Source of the DNA: Sternotherus odoratus
Taxonomy: Eukaryota; Chordata; Testudines; Kinosternidae
Length of the DNA: 64,000 nucleotides
Reading direction: 5' to 3'
NCBI GenBank assembly: GCA_032164245.1
Contig: JAVMKO010000003.1
Location: 90,953,890-91,017,889, forward strand
Of this stretch, positions 1-10,599 are shown in pieces. Below the pieces are notes generated by a model. The model was given only the letters and a program-made list of their open reading frames with translations, was not told the origin of the DNA and searched no databases. Each line of letters begins with the position of its first letter. The stretch's first letter is position 1. Both the position numbers and the translations under genes were made by a program.

Positions 1-2148
1 CAGTGCCAGATCCTGCATGTCAGATTTCAGATCCATCCAGTTCTGACAGAGCTTCTATGATTCTGAAGTCAAGGGTTGCTTCTAGTCTCCGCTTCAGGAG
101 CCAAGAAGATAGATTTGAGTATCTAAATTCTGTGTCGTCCAAATGTTTGGATCCAGCCTAAATCCTTGCTCAAGTTTTAGGTCTATCTTAGGTTTCAAAG
201 GAGACTTCACTTTGGTAGCTGATGCGTACTGTTTGGCTTCTATGCATTCCTCAGATCTGAGTGAGAAGATCTTTCTCTGGGTGTGTCTATAACTAACCTT
301 CATTTCCCTTCAATTGCAAGTACTTATTCATGCTTATTTATAAACTAACACACTTTTACTCTCTGCTTCTCTTTTTCTTCAGTATTTCATATAGATTCAC
401 TAAGATCTAGCCTCACTGAGGGGGAGGGGCACATGTCGGGGGTGGGGGTGGGGGATACAGGTGCCAAGGGTAGCCTTGGAGGTGAGGGTTGGGGGAAAGG
501 AGGTTGACCTGTAAATGGGCCTTAGCCAGCCTTCTAGTGGAAATTTTCTCTGTAAAGAAATGGGCTATAGATTAATGTTGTTTGTTTTGTTTTGTTTTTT
601 TTCAAATGATCTTAGCAGTCATTTTATATTAAGCTTGTCAGAGAAGACATTCCATACCATAGAAGCATTATAAAATCAAAAGATAACTTTTTAAACTAGT
701 CTTGACCAACTAAATTTGATCCTAGTTTCTAGGTTTCAATTGGAAAGTCTCAGAAACTAAGTCATGCTTCATCTAATTTGGGTTTTCCTACCAAATGGCA
801 AAAAAAACCAACCCCACCTTGACTTCAGGATCCTCTTGTCCAGATCACTTTAAATTGTGCAGAAAAATTCAACATCTGTTCCAAATCTGCCCCATCAGTT
901 TTTAGGCCAAAATTAAGGTGGTTTTTTTGGTGTGGTTTTTAGAAGCGGGGTTCAAAATTTAAGCTTACATTGAAAACTCAGTTGCAACTTACAGTGGAGC
1001 TAATGCTTCACAAAAAGCAAATATAGGAGCGCTGTTGTTAAGCAGAACACTTCACTGTCAACATGTCTACTCTTTGTATATTTTATCTTGAAACTAGAGG
1101 GCTAGTTGAAAAGTTAATAGGACACAGCATAAGTCTGTTTAAACTAGGGGGTTGCACACTTCTGTCGGCCAAATTTATTGCACACATAGGACTCCTTTAA
1201 TCCCTCCATTCTCCCCTACAAGCTTATGAGCCTCTCTCTATTTCAGGAACTGGTTGCAATCCCCTTCTCTCATACACTCTGTGCCCTCCATTACCCTCTC
1301 TGCCCTTCTGCAGCTTTTTGTCCCCCATTACTTCATGCCAAAAGGTTTGTATGTGCCTATCAGAAGCTGTGTGCCCCTGTTTCTGGTCACCCCCCAACCC
1401 CCAAGATTGTTGTTCTCCTTTCCTCGTGTCTTTCTCTTTCATTGTTTTGACATTTTAAACTCAGTTGGATATGGACAGAGTGGTATTGTGTTCATTTCTG
1501 CCATCAAACCATTCTTTGGTCTATAGACAATAAACAGGTTGTTAGAAGTGTGATTTTGTACCTAGATGTTTGCCCACTTCCTCCTTTTGGTTTTTCTGAT
1601 TTTCATAAAAATCAATACAGTTCTGTCTGTCAGAGTACCTGAAATTTTGGAATTGATTAGCTTCAGCATTCAGAAGTTATGGCATTTCATCCAAGCAAAA
1701 AAATGCTATCAAGTTGTGCCTATGGGCCTCGCAAGCTTGGCTAGTTATTTCTGTATTATTTCTTTTTATGGCCTTCTCAGTATCCACCCTGTTTTCCTAG
1801 CTCCATTCAAAATTCTGCCGCTAAGATCTTTCTGGCCAGTTTTTGTCTGTCACCAGACAAAATTTTGTTTTTGTCCCTTTACTGACTCTACCTTCTCCAC
1901 TCCCGTCAAGTACAAGCTTCTGGTCCTTACCTTTAAGCTCTCATGCTTTAGCCCCTCCGTACTTACCCAGTTCTGTATCATAGTGTTTGCTTCCATCACC
2001 TGTTTCTCTACTTCTCCCACAGGCACCTTCATGCCTTCTTCCATGTCTCCCATTATCCCTGGAACACCCAGCCCAACCTAGTATGTATGCTACTAACTTG
2101 TCCTCCTTCATAGCTCTGACCCCATAGTGCTCAGGAATTTCCAACTAA
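1..2148. other. TAB3 upstream intron, no gene seen
   Basis: Non-coding by inspection: no exon of the TAB3 CUE domain is found here. A pyrimidine-rich stretch (about 1890-2085) may be an old LINE tail, but I cannot name it. A G-rich run lies at 418-500. Confidence 0.6.
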
Positions 2149-2365
2149 TAACTATATACTTGACAGGTTCAAGAAAAGCGAGGAATACTGCTAATATACA
2201 ATTTTTTTTCTTTTCTTTTTCTTTCTGTGTATATAAATGCATTTTACTTCTGTTCCATTCTATGCATCTGACGAAGTGAGCTATGGCTCACGAAAGCTTA
2301 TGCTGAAATAAACTAGTTAGTCTCTAGGTGCTACAAGTATTCCTTGCTTTCTTAACAATATACTT
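2149..2365 (+). mobile_element. Penelope-like 3' fragment with 13-bp target duplication
   Basis: An insert (2162-2352) is flanked by near-identical 13-mers, TAACTATATACTT (2149-2161) and TAACAATATACTT (2353-2365). It contains the GAAGTGAGCTATGGCTCACG / GAAAGCTTATGCTGAAATAA / GTTAGTCTCTAGGTGC block that recurs across the window. Its first ~28 bases are a short inverted copy of its own 3' terminus (AAGCGAGGAATACT versus AGTATTCCTTGCTT), so even this short copy is a partial fold-back. I assign it to Penelope-like elements because the copy at 49.7-50.4 kb joins this block to GIY-YIG-like coding sequence. Confidence 0.6.
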
Positions 2366-2734
2366 AGCTCTCTATATAAGGCTTTTAATTGGCTCTCAAA
2401 GAGCTTTACCATAATGACCAGGTAGGTGGCCATTAGGGCTCTTGTCCTTTTATCTTTATTTTATGATGTTTTTTCTTTTTACAAGACTCAAAACGGTCAA
2501 GCTGTGTATGAAGCTGGCCTGTATAAACTTTTTCTTGTTTCTGTTCTTCCCCTTAACTTTTGTTACATCTTAGATTATAAACTCTTCAGAGTAACAATGG
2601 TCTGTGATTCGGTGGGGTGCCTAACCCAAAGAGGCTCTGATCCTGATTGAGTCCTCTGCTACTTAATAAAAGTGATTTGATAGAAAGCGTAAAGCTGAGT
2701 TAATTTGTGTTGCTGATCTAAGTATTAAGAGCTG

Positions 2735-3213
2735 TACTTTTGCACAGGTTCAAGAATAGCAGCCGTGTTAGTCTGTATCCGTAAGGAAAGAGAGGAATAC
2801 TTGCACCTTAGAGAGACTGTTTTCTAGAGACTAACTAGTTTATTTCAGCATAAGCTTTCATGGGCTATAGCTCACTTCATCAGATGCATAGAATGGAACG
2901 AAAGTAAGATGAATTTATACACACAGAAAGGAAGAAAAGAAAAAGAAAAAAAATTGTACATTAGCATACCAATTCTAAGAGGGCTGTTCCTACTGATAAT
3001 GACCCATCTACATTTAACAGCCCTCTTAGAATTGGTATACTAATGTACAATTTTTTTTTCTTTTCTTTTCTTTCTGTGTGTATAAATGCATCTTACTTCT
3101 GTTCCATTCTGTGCATCCGACAAAGTGAGCTATAGCCCACAAAATCTTATGCTGAAATAAACTAGTTAGTCTCTAAGGTGCAAGTATTCCTCACTTTCTT
3201 TACTTTTGCACAG
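2735..3213. mobile_element. Penelope-like fold-back insertion, 13-bp target duplication
   Basis: Identical 13-mers TACTTTTGCACAG at 2735-2747 and 3201-3213 flank an insert that is one large inverted repeat. The arms run about 2782-2988 and 3016-3200 around a 27-bp loop (2989-3015). Each arm carries the AAGCTT...CTTCATCAGATGCATAGAATGG block and an A/T-rich tail. The outer left end adds a single-copy stretch CAAGAATAGCAGCCGTGTTA. The arms are about 90% identical, so this is not an assembly mirror. Confidence 0.7.
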
Positions 3214-4488
3214 TACTCTTATTCTAGTGCTGCATATGTTCTTCTCCTTCATATCTGTATTTTTTTTCTAGTTCATTTATATGTATTTATCTTTTTGGTA
3301 TAGCTTGTTTATTCAAAATACATTATCTGATTATAATTACTGGTTTTGATAGAGGTCATGGCATACTAGTCACTTGACTAACAAAAGAAATATGTTAAAG
3401 TATACTTGTTTTCTCTAGATATCACTGTGTGAAAATTGAATAAAAATATGAGCAGATGAAAGAGGATGATTATGGGTTCAGGACAAGAAACTGAATAATT
3501 TCAATAATTGTTTTTAAATTTCTTTTAAAGAAGGTTAATTTGAAGCTCTAAAAGCCCCCAGTTAAGTTACCGAAAAAATTGAAGTGTGCGTGTAGTTTGT
3601 TTTTTAAACTATTTAAAAAACAAAACTAGGTAGTTATGGGTTTCTGATTACCTCGGTTCGAGGTAAGCAAAAAACACATTTTGCTCACTACTGTTTATAT
3701 ATTATCATTTACATTTTTTAAAAAGCTATCAGGTTCAAGTTTGTGTGTTAAGTTTATTCCAATACAAAAGGTTGTGTTAAAGCTTTTGAAAGTAGTGGAC
3801 TATTAGGGGAATTTTGGTAGACATAGTATGAATATTTAAATATGCAACTATAATCAGTATTTCTTCTATTTAAAGTATTTCATCTTATGAAAATAGATTG
3901 TTCATCTGCTGCTGTTTGTTCAGATTAAATTCTTATTTGACACATCTTTAAGGAAAGTGCACAAGAGGACATTAATCTGCATGTTTCTTCTGTTTATAAA
4001 TTTGCCATTTTATATTCAGCAGAAGGTATGTTATGAAATCAGTCTTTAAAATGTTTAGGAAAACGTTTAAAATATTTTGTTTTTGTTTTTCAAGTTATTT
4101 ACCCATACTATACAGGTACTGTGAAGTCAACCCTTCTGTCAGTTTCCCCCTCAGCAGAGTCTTGATCAATGCTGAAGAGTGTACTGAAAGTGGGAAAGAA
4201 TAGCAAAAGTATTCATCCAAGAAGTACCATAACGTATTAGCTTGTCAACGATCTCCCTGACACTACTGCAGCAACAATGCAAATCTCCACCCTTGGTGCC
4301 AGGGAGTGAGTCACAGTCCTCATAATAGTAAGCTTCACATGCAAGTCCCTCATGCATGTGTAGCAGCTGTGCTGGTCAACAACCCAAAGCTTTTCATTCA
4401 ATGCTGCATAGTAATTTTTTTAATGATGATACAAAGCAAGCATATGACCTTATTTTATCAATAACTTAAAACTGTTGTTTTTTTATAG
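3214..4488. other. TAB3 intron, no gene or clear repeat
   Basis: AT-rich intron sequence up to the acceptor of the large exon. Nothing convincing is seen beyond the polypyrimidine tract before 4489. Confidence 0.6.
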
Positions 4489-6001
4489 AATAATAATAAC
4501 TTGGATGCCTGTTGTGCAGTTCTGTCTCAAGAGAGCACGAAGTATCTCTACGGTGAAGGAGACCTAGGTTTTTCGGATGATTCTGGGATTCCTGGATTAC
4601 GAAATCACATGACATCTCTTAACTTGGATTTGCAGTCACAGAATGTATATCACCATGGACGGGAAGGAAGTAGAATGAATGGAAGTAGGACTTTAGCTCA
4701 CAGCATTAGTGATGGACATCTTCAAGGCAGTCAGCCCAACAGTGAACTGTTTCCACAGGAACCACAGACAGCACCAGCTCAAGTTCCACAGGGATTTAAT
4801 GTCTTTGGAATGGCTAATACAGTTAGTACTTCTAATCCAGGACAACACCTGGGATTTCACATAGGCAGCAAAGGAGCATCTAGCCTCTCTCAGCAAACAC
4901 CCAGGTTCAACCCCATTATGGTAACTTTAGCCCCCAATATTCAGCCTGGTCGCAATACCCCTACGTCTTTGCACATACATGGTGTACCTCCACCTGTACA
5001 TAATAGTCCACAGGGAAATTCTATCTATATTAGGCCTTATATTACAACTCCAAGTAGTACAACTCGACAAACACAGCAGCATCCAGGTTGGGTGTCTCAG
5101 TTTAATCCCATGTATCCTCAGCAAGTCTACCAGCCTTCACAACCAAGTCCCTGGACTACTCTTCCTTCATCAAGTCCTCTGCCACATACCTCATCACAAC
5201 AATCATCACAGCCAAACCAACAAGGCCACCAAACTTCTCATGTCTATATGCCTATCAGTTCACCCACTACTCCACAAGCACCCATGATTCATTCATCTGG
5301 TAGTTCTCAGTCTGCTACCCATAGCCAATATAACATTCAGAATATCTCAACAGGACCTCGCAAAAACCAAATTGAAATCAAACTTGAACCACCACAAAGA
5401 AACAATTCTTCAAAGCTGCGTTCATCTGGTCCTCGCACTTCCACTAATCCCTCTTCCCTCAACAGCCAGACATTAAGTAGAAGTCAGCCCACTGTTTACA
5501 TAGCTGCCAGTCCACCAAATACTGATGAAGTGATCACACGGAGTCAACCTAAAGTCTACATTTCAGCAAATGCCACAACAGGAGATGAGCAAATTGTGCG
5601 GAACCAACCAACACTCTTCATATCAACAAATCCTGGTGTAACTACCACCTCTAGGAATATGTCTGGTCAAGTAAGCATGGGTCCTGCATTTATTCATCAC
5701 CATCCACCCAAGAGTCGAGCAGTGGGCAACAACACCACTGCAACCTCTCCTCGTGTGGTAGTAACGCAGCCTAACACAAAATATACTTTTAAAATTACAG
5801 TTTCTCCAAATAAACCCCCGGCAGTTTCACCAGGGGTAGTATCCCCAACCTTTGAACCTACAAATCTTCTAAACCTTCCTGATCACTATGCAGAGCCAGA
5901 GGGTATCCAGCATCTTACTGACCCTGTTTTAGCACATGTGGATAGGATCAGTGATGCACGGAAATTGAGTGTGGGATCTGATGATGCTGCCTACACACAA
6001 G
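4489..6001 (+). CDS. TAB3: TAB3 large internal coding exon
   Basis: TAB3 is a cytosolic adaptor that bridges K63-linked ubiquitin chains on TRAF/RIP proteins to the kinase TAK1 (MAP3K7), upstream of NF-kB and MAPK. This 1513-bp exon follows an acceptor (AG at 4487-4488). It opens with four Asn codons and [12 protein letters not shown], the end of the CUE-domain region, and codes for the long Ser/Thr/Pro/Gln-rich central part. Recognisable TAB3 stretches include [66 protein letters not shown] and GSDDAAYTQ. It ends in phase 1 at a GTAATA donor (6002). The choice of TAB3 over its paralogue TAB2 rests on the near-identical run through the Pro-rich region. The reading frame stays open past the donor to a stop at 6100-6102. 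The first ~34 residues (start of the CUE domain) are outside the window. Confidence 0.97.
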
Positions 6002-8250
6002 GTAATATTCTTAATGTAAATTGTAGAGATTTCTACCAAGTTACCTGGCCCAATAGTTGCATTTCAGGGCAAAGAACCACCAATCAGCCATTTTGGAATT
6101 GACAAAATCACTCCTGTTCATTGCACTCTGTAGTATATCCTAATTTAGAAATATAAATTAACACACATTTGAATCAATCCTTAACTTTGCATAGTAAAGA
6201 CAGCATTTAACTGATTACCTGATGGTAAAATAGAAGTTCTAATGTTTTGTGTTCAATTATCAGTAGTTACCTTCCGTTTTATGGAGCCTTTTCTGAGTTA
6301 GCAGATGGGCTAGAATTCTTTACTTTACCAGACTGGTAGGGTGGTTACTTCATTTTAATAGATTGTTCTGAAAAAGATTTCTCACTTTTCAATTGATTTT
6401 AAACAAATCAAATGTCCAGACATACTGACAGGTTGTTGAACGAGATTACAGTTGACAGGCACTGTTTCCATTGAATATTGCTTTCCTTATTAGTTCATTT
6501 TGCAAATGTTATATAGTAAGTGAGGAATCCAGACTTTGGAAGCTGTTTAATTAGGAGTTAATTTTTTACCTTGCTGTTTTCTATTGTCGGACATCCATAA
6601 GGATGTTTGAAGTTCTGTTATTTGTATTACTTATATAATGTTATAAACAAATATGAAAAAGAATCCAATCCCAAAGCAGTTAGAACCTAAATAGTAGTGT
6701 GGTGACGGAAAGGGGATAAGATTGCATGAAAAGCAAATGAATTTTGTAGTGATAAGGACTCCTGTTGTTAATCCCGCTCTTCTTGTGTTTATAGTTTATG
6801 TATTTTGTTAACATGGAGAGGAGTAGGATTATAGTAATACAATAATTAATATTTTGAAAATGATGCAAATTTGTCTTCCAATACTTATTAGGACACAATC
6901 TCTTGAGACCCTTCAATTATTGTCAACCAATTTAGCATTAAAGAAACTGACATAAGACTTGTTCCAAGATTACTGTAAATGTTCAGATCAACTGTTATGA
7001 TGTAAATTTAATATTGAAGTAGCTTGTGCACTCCTTGTCTAGTTTAGGGAATTATTGAATGCTGTGGTGTTTAAATACCATCCCCATTCATATTTTTGTT
7101 AAACATACATTAGGAGGAAAATAAATCTTGCATCTATATATAATCATACTGTTCAAGTGCTCTGCGTTTCTGGTACAGCTTTTCTTCTGTTCTGACTTTC
7201 TTGAGAGCATATTTGTGGTACTCTGCTGCATGCAGCTCCTACCAGACCTTGCTCTGAATTCCAAATGCCCTTGGGACAGTGATTCCTACTATGGTACTAG
7301 CTGCACTTACAATCAACAGCTGACGCATCATGACCAGGGAAAGCTCAGCGCCCAGCGCTGCTTCAGAGCTGCTGCTTGCATAGGAACTAATTCATCCGGC
7401 AAAAGTGCTGATTGATTCCCACCACACTGAACCCCAATTGTGTATTAAGTCCCAAATGGAAGGCAAGTTTTGAGAGGCAAAAAGCCAATGCATGGTGTGG
7501 GCTATGAATTTAGCTTGAAGCTGTGTGTTAAGAGCTGTCTCTGCACTGACTTTATGGAGTAAGTCCCTCACCCTATATTTAGTGGGGGGCTTTTATCCTC
7601 TCGGGGGCCCTCAGCCTTCACTCGTTTAATGCTGCTCAACTGTTCTGTATTCAGAGGAATGCTCCAGATTTCTGGAACATTTTTCCTTCCACTCAGCTAC
7701 ACTAACTGCTTTGCTTTTTTTTTATTATTATTATTCCTTTGCAACACTTTATAAATCATTCAGAAGTTGAGAAGCATGATCATGATTTATCTGCCCGGTC
7801 CAAGCAACCAGAAATCAAGCTGTTGTTCATAAATATGGGTCTCTTGTATCACAAAACAGCTTAATTTTTTTAATCTTATAGGTGGTGCAGGTAGCAACAT
7901 CTGTCGGTAAGGTTGCCCGATACTTTTCATGTTCTTCTTTGACTGCTTGCTCATGTCCATTCCGTGTTAGGTATACGTGTGTCATGAACTGTTGATAAAG
8001 ATTTTTCGCTCCGTGGTATCTGTTGGGCCGGCTCTAACACACTCTGGAGCCACGCACTAGTACAAGGGATGCTGCTGGCCCCACACTCTCTCAGTTCCTC
8101 CTTACACCCAGGATGGTTGCTGGAACAACCTTTCTTGCTTTCTTCCCAGTGGTTTTTGGATTCTCTTTGTAATTAGTCTAGATAGATCTTATTGTTGAGG
8201 GACTTTTTCCCCTGAAATGATGGGGATGCCCTTTGTTACCCCATAACTAT
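6002..8250. other. TAB3 intron, no gene seen
   Basis: Start of the 13.8-kb intron. AT-rich, with an AATAAA near 7118-7123 that could serve a read-through transcript. No repeat recognised with confidence. Confidence 0.5.
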
Positions 8251-8287
8251 CGGAGTTTTAGTCTCAGGTGTGTCAGACCTAGGGTGA

Positions 8288-9246
8288 GGAGCGCACATCA
8301 ACTACCTCAGGACTCAGGGTCTCTTGTCCCAAGAAGAGGTAACAGAGTCCTGTGGCACCTTAAAGACTGACTAAAGTATTGAAGCATAAGCTTTCGTGGG
8401 CTAATACCCACTTCGTCGGATGCAAGCAGTGGAAGACTTATTAATACTTATTAGCCCACGAAAGCTTATGCTTCAATACTTTAGTTAGTCTTTAAGGTGC
8501 CACAGGACTCTTAGTCTGGAATAGCAGAGGTAACAAACACGGCTACCTCTCTGATTCTGTCCCAAGAAGAATTCTCCCTGCACATAAACATCAGGAAGCT
8601 CAGGGCTGTATGCTTAGCATGCCAAGAGTTTCTTCTCCAAATCTCAGGCAAGGTAGTGCAGGTTCTGACAGACAATACTGCAGCCATATTTTACATCAAC
8701 AAACAGGGAGGGGCTCTATCTTCGGCCTTAGGTCAGGAGGCCATCCATCTGTGGAACTTCTGCACAAAGTACTCCATCTCAAGGTGTCACATCTCCCGGG
8801 AGCCCAGAATGTACTGGTGGATCACCTCAGCAGTTTTTTCCTCTCACCATGAGTGGTCCCTTGACCCAGAGGTCACCAGCATTTTCGAAAGGTGGGAGCC
8901 TCCCCAGGTGGACCTATTCACTACAAGGCAGAACAGGAAATGCCATCAGTTTTGTTCACTGTGTGGACATAGTCCAGGCTCCATTTATGATACTTTCCTG
9001 CTCTTGTTGGCAGACCTAGTTTCCCCCAGTCTCCTTGGTTCACAAAGTCCTAAAATCAAAAGGGACAAAGCGAAAGTTACTCTGGTAGCCGTGGCTTGGC
9101 CAAGCACATTCCTGGATCTCTTGGTATCAACTGCACTCTTGCTCCGACTCTGTCCAGACCTAATTTCACAAGATCACTTGCAAAGCCTGTTGCTTCGCCT
9201 GAGCCGAGCCTCACTGCACCTAACTGCATGGATGCTGTATGGCTGA
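8288..9246 (+). pseudogene. DIRS RNase H / ORF2 C-terminal remnant
   Basis: The segment LTDNTAAIFYINKQGGALSS followed by LGQEAIHLWNFCTKYSISR is the DIRS/Ngaro-type RNase H region; the D of TDNTAA is the expected metal ligand. Further on, SLDPEV, PQVDLFTTRQNRKCHQFCS and RDKAKVTLVAVAWPSTFLDL match the conserved tail of vertebrate DIRS ORF2. The frame shifts near 8800-8830: the LPGAQNVLVDHLSS reading is in a different frame from the sequence before and after it. It is also split by a 233-bp insertion at 8338-8570. It cannot encode an intact protein. Confidence 0.75.
8325..8570. mobile_element. Penelope-like fold-back inserted in the DIRS RNase H region
   Basis: Identical 13-mers TGTCCCAAGAAGA (8325-8337 and 8558-8570) flank the insert. 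Inside are 63-bp inverted arms (8344-8406 and 8449-8511) with a single mismatch, containing GCATAAGCTTTCGTGGGC, around a 42-bp centre. A single-copy terminus follows (GTCTGGAATAGCAG ... ACACGGCTACCTCTCTGATTC). Removing the insert and one 13-mer restores the DIRS reading frame, so this insertion is younger than the DIRS copy. Confidence 0.75.
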
Positions 9247-9423
9247 ACCTTGAAGGACAGGATTGCTTGGAACACATTTGGTAGATCTTGCAAGGCAGTA
9301 GAAAGCCTTCCATCAGGGCTACCTACTTGGCCAAGTGGAAGCATTTCTCTTTTTTGGGCTTCTGAACATGCCTTCTCTCTATCTCTTTCTTTTCTTCATT
9401 CTTTCTCAGACTCTTTGCTCCAT

Positions 9424-10200
9424 TTAAAGTAGCAGGACTTGGCCCTCTCATCTATTAAAGTGCTCTTAGCTGCCATATCACCCTTCCACCCTCCAGTGAA
9501 AGGCAAGTCAGTGTTCTCAAGGGGCTGGAGAGATTATCCTCAGGTCTGCGAACCTCCATCTCTCCCCAGGAGACTTAAACTTGGTTCTGTCAAAGCTCAC
9601 GGGTCCCTCCTTGAGGCATTCAAGTGTTGTACGTCCTGCTACTTCTCTCTTGGAAGTCACCTCAGCCAGAGAATTTCTGAAATCAAGGCCCTTGCATCAG
9701 AACTGCCCTACACAGTGTTTAGGGACAAGGCCCAACTGTTTTCCATCCAGCCTTCTTATCAAAGGCGGTGTCACAATTCCATAACAGCTAGGCCATTTTT
9801 CTACCAGTCTTCCTCCTGAAGCCTCTCAAGAACCCTGAGGAATGATGGCTTCATTTGTTGAATTTTAGATGTGCCCTCCTCACCTTTTATATTGCGAGGA
9901 ATAAACGCTTCTGCAAATCCACACAACTTTCATTGCAATAGCGGAAAGGATGAGAGGGCTACCTGTGTCAACCCAGAGGATCTCATCCTGGATAACCGCC
10001 TGCATCTGGGCTTGCTACAAGCAGGTGAAAGATCCCATATCCAGTCATCTTAACTGCTCACTCCACAAGAGCCCAAGCATTGCCAGCAGCATTCCTTGTG
10101 CCGGTCCTGATCCAGAACATCTGCAGAGCTGTGACCTGCTTGTCAGTACATATCTCTTCATCCCACTATGCCATCAACCAACAAGTCGCAGATGACCCCG
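9424..10200 (+). pseudogene. DIRS tyrosine recombinase remnant
   Basis: Fragments in several frames match the integrase-like recombinase that DIRS elements use instead of a DDE integrase: ALSSIKVLLAAISPFHPPVK (9442 on), LVLSKLTGPSLR (about 9575), ISEIKALASELPYTVF (about 9672-9720) and HSTRAQALPAAFLVPVLIQN (about 10057). HSTRA is the HxxR part of the recombinase active site. The preceding catalytic Arg region is recognisable (REFLKSRPL / RISEIKALAS). Multiple frameshifts show it is dead. Confidence 0.7.
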
Positions 10201-10599
10201 TTTTGACAGTGCTACAGTCCTCATGCCCATGAACTTTGAGCCCACCTCTACAGGGAACTGCTTGTGAATCCTAGCATGGAATGGACATAAGCAAGCACTC
10301 AAATTTAAAATTGTTACCAGCCTTCCATAACTACTGTTCTGCCAAATGTGTTGCTCATGGACTACCCTCCTGCCCTCTGATGGAGTCAACTGGCAGATGG
10401 AACTGTGAGGGTGCGGGGCCAATAGTGTTCCTTGTATCCACACATAAGCGTGCGGCTCCAGAAGGCACTACAGCCTGCCTGACATAACACTAAAGGGGAA
10501 AATCTCTTGTCAGTGGTGTCCGCAGCAGACATATACCTAACATGGAATGGACATGCGCAACACATCTTGAAGAACAATAGTTAGGAAAAGATAGTAACT

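Noticed and set aside
1566..2081. 171-codon plus-strand frame of hydrophobic residues
   Set aside because: Pyrimidine-rich intron DNA gives Leu/Phe/Ser-rich frames by chance; no splice context or known domain.
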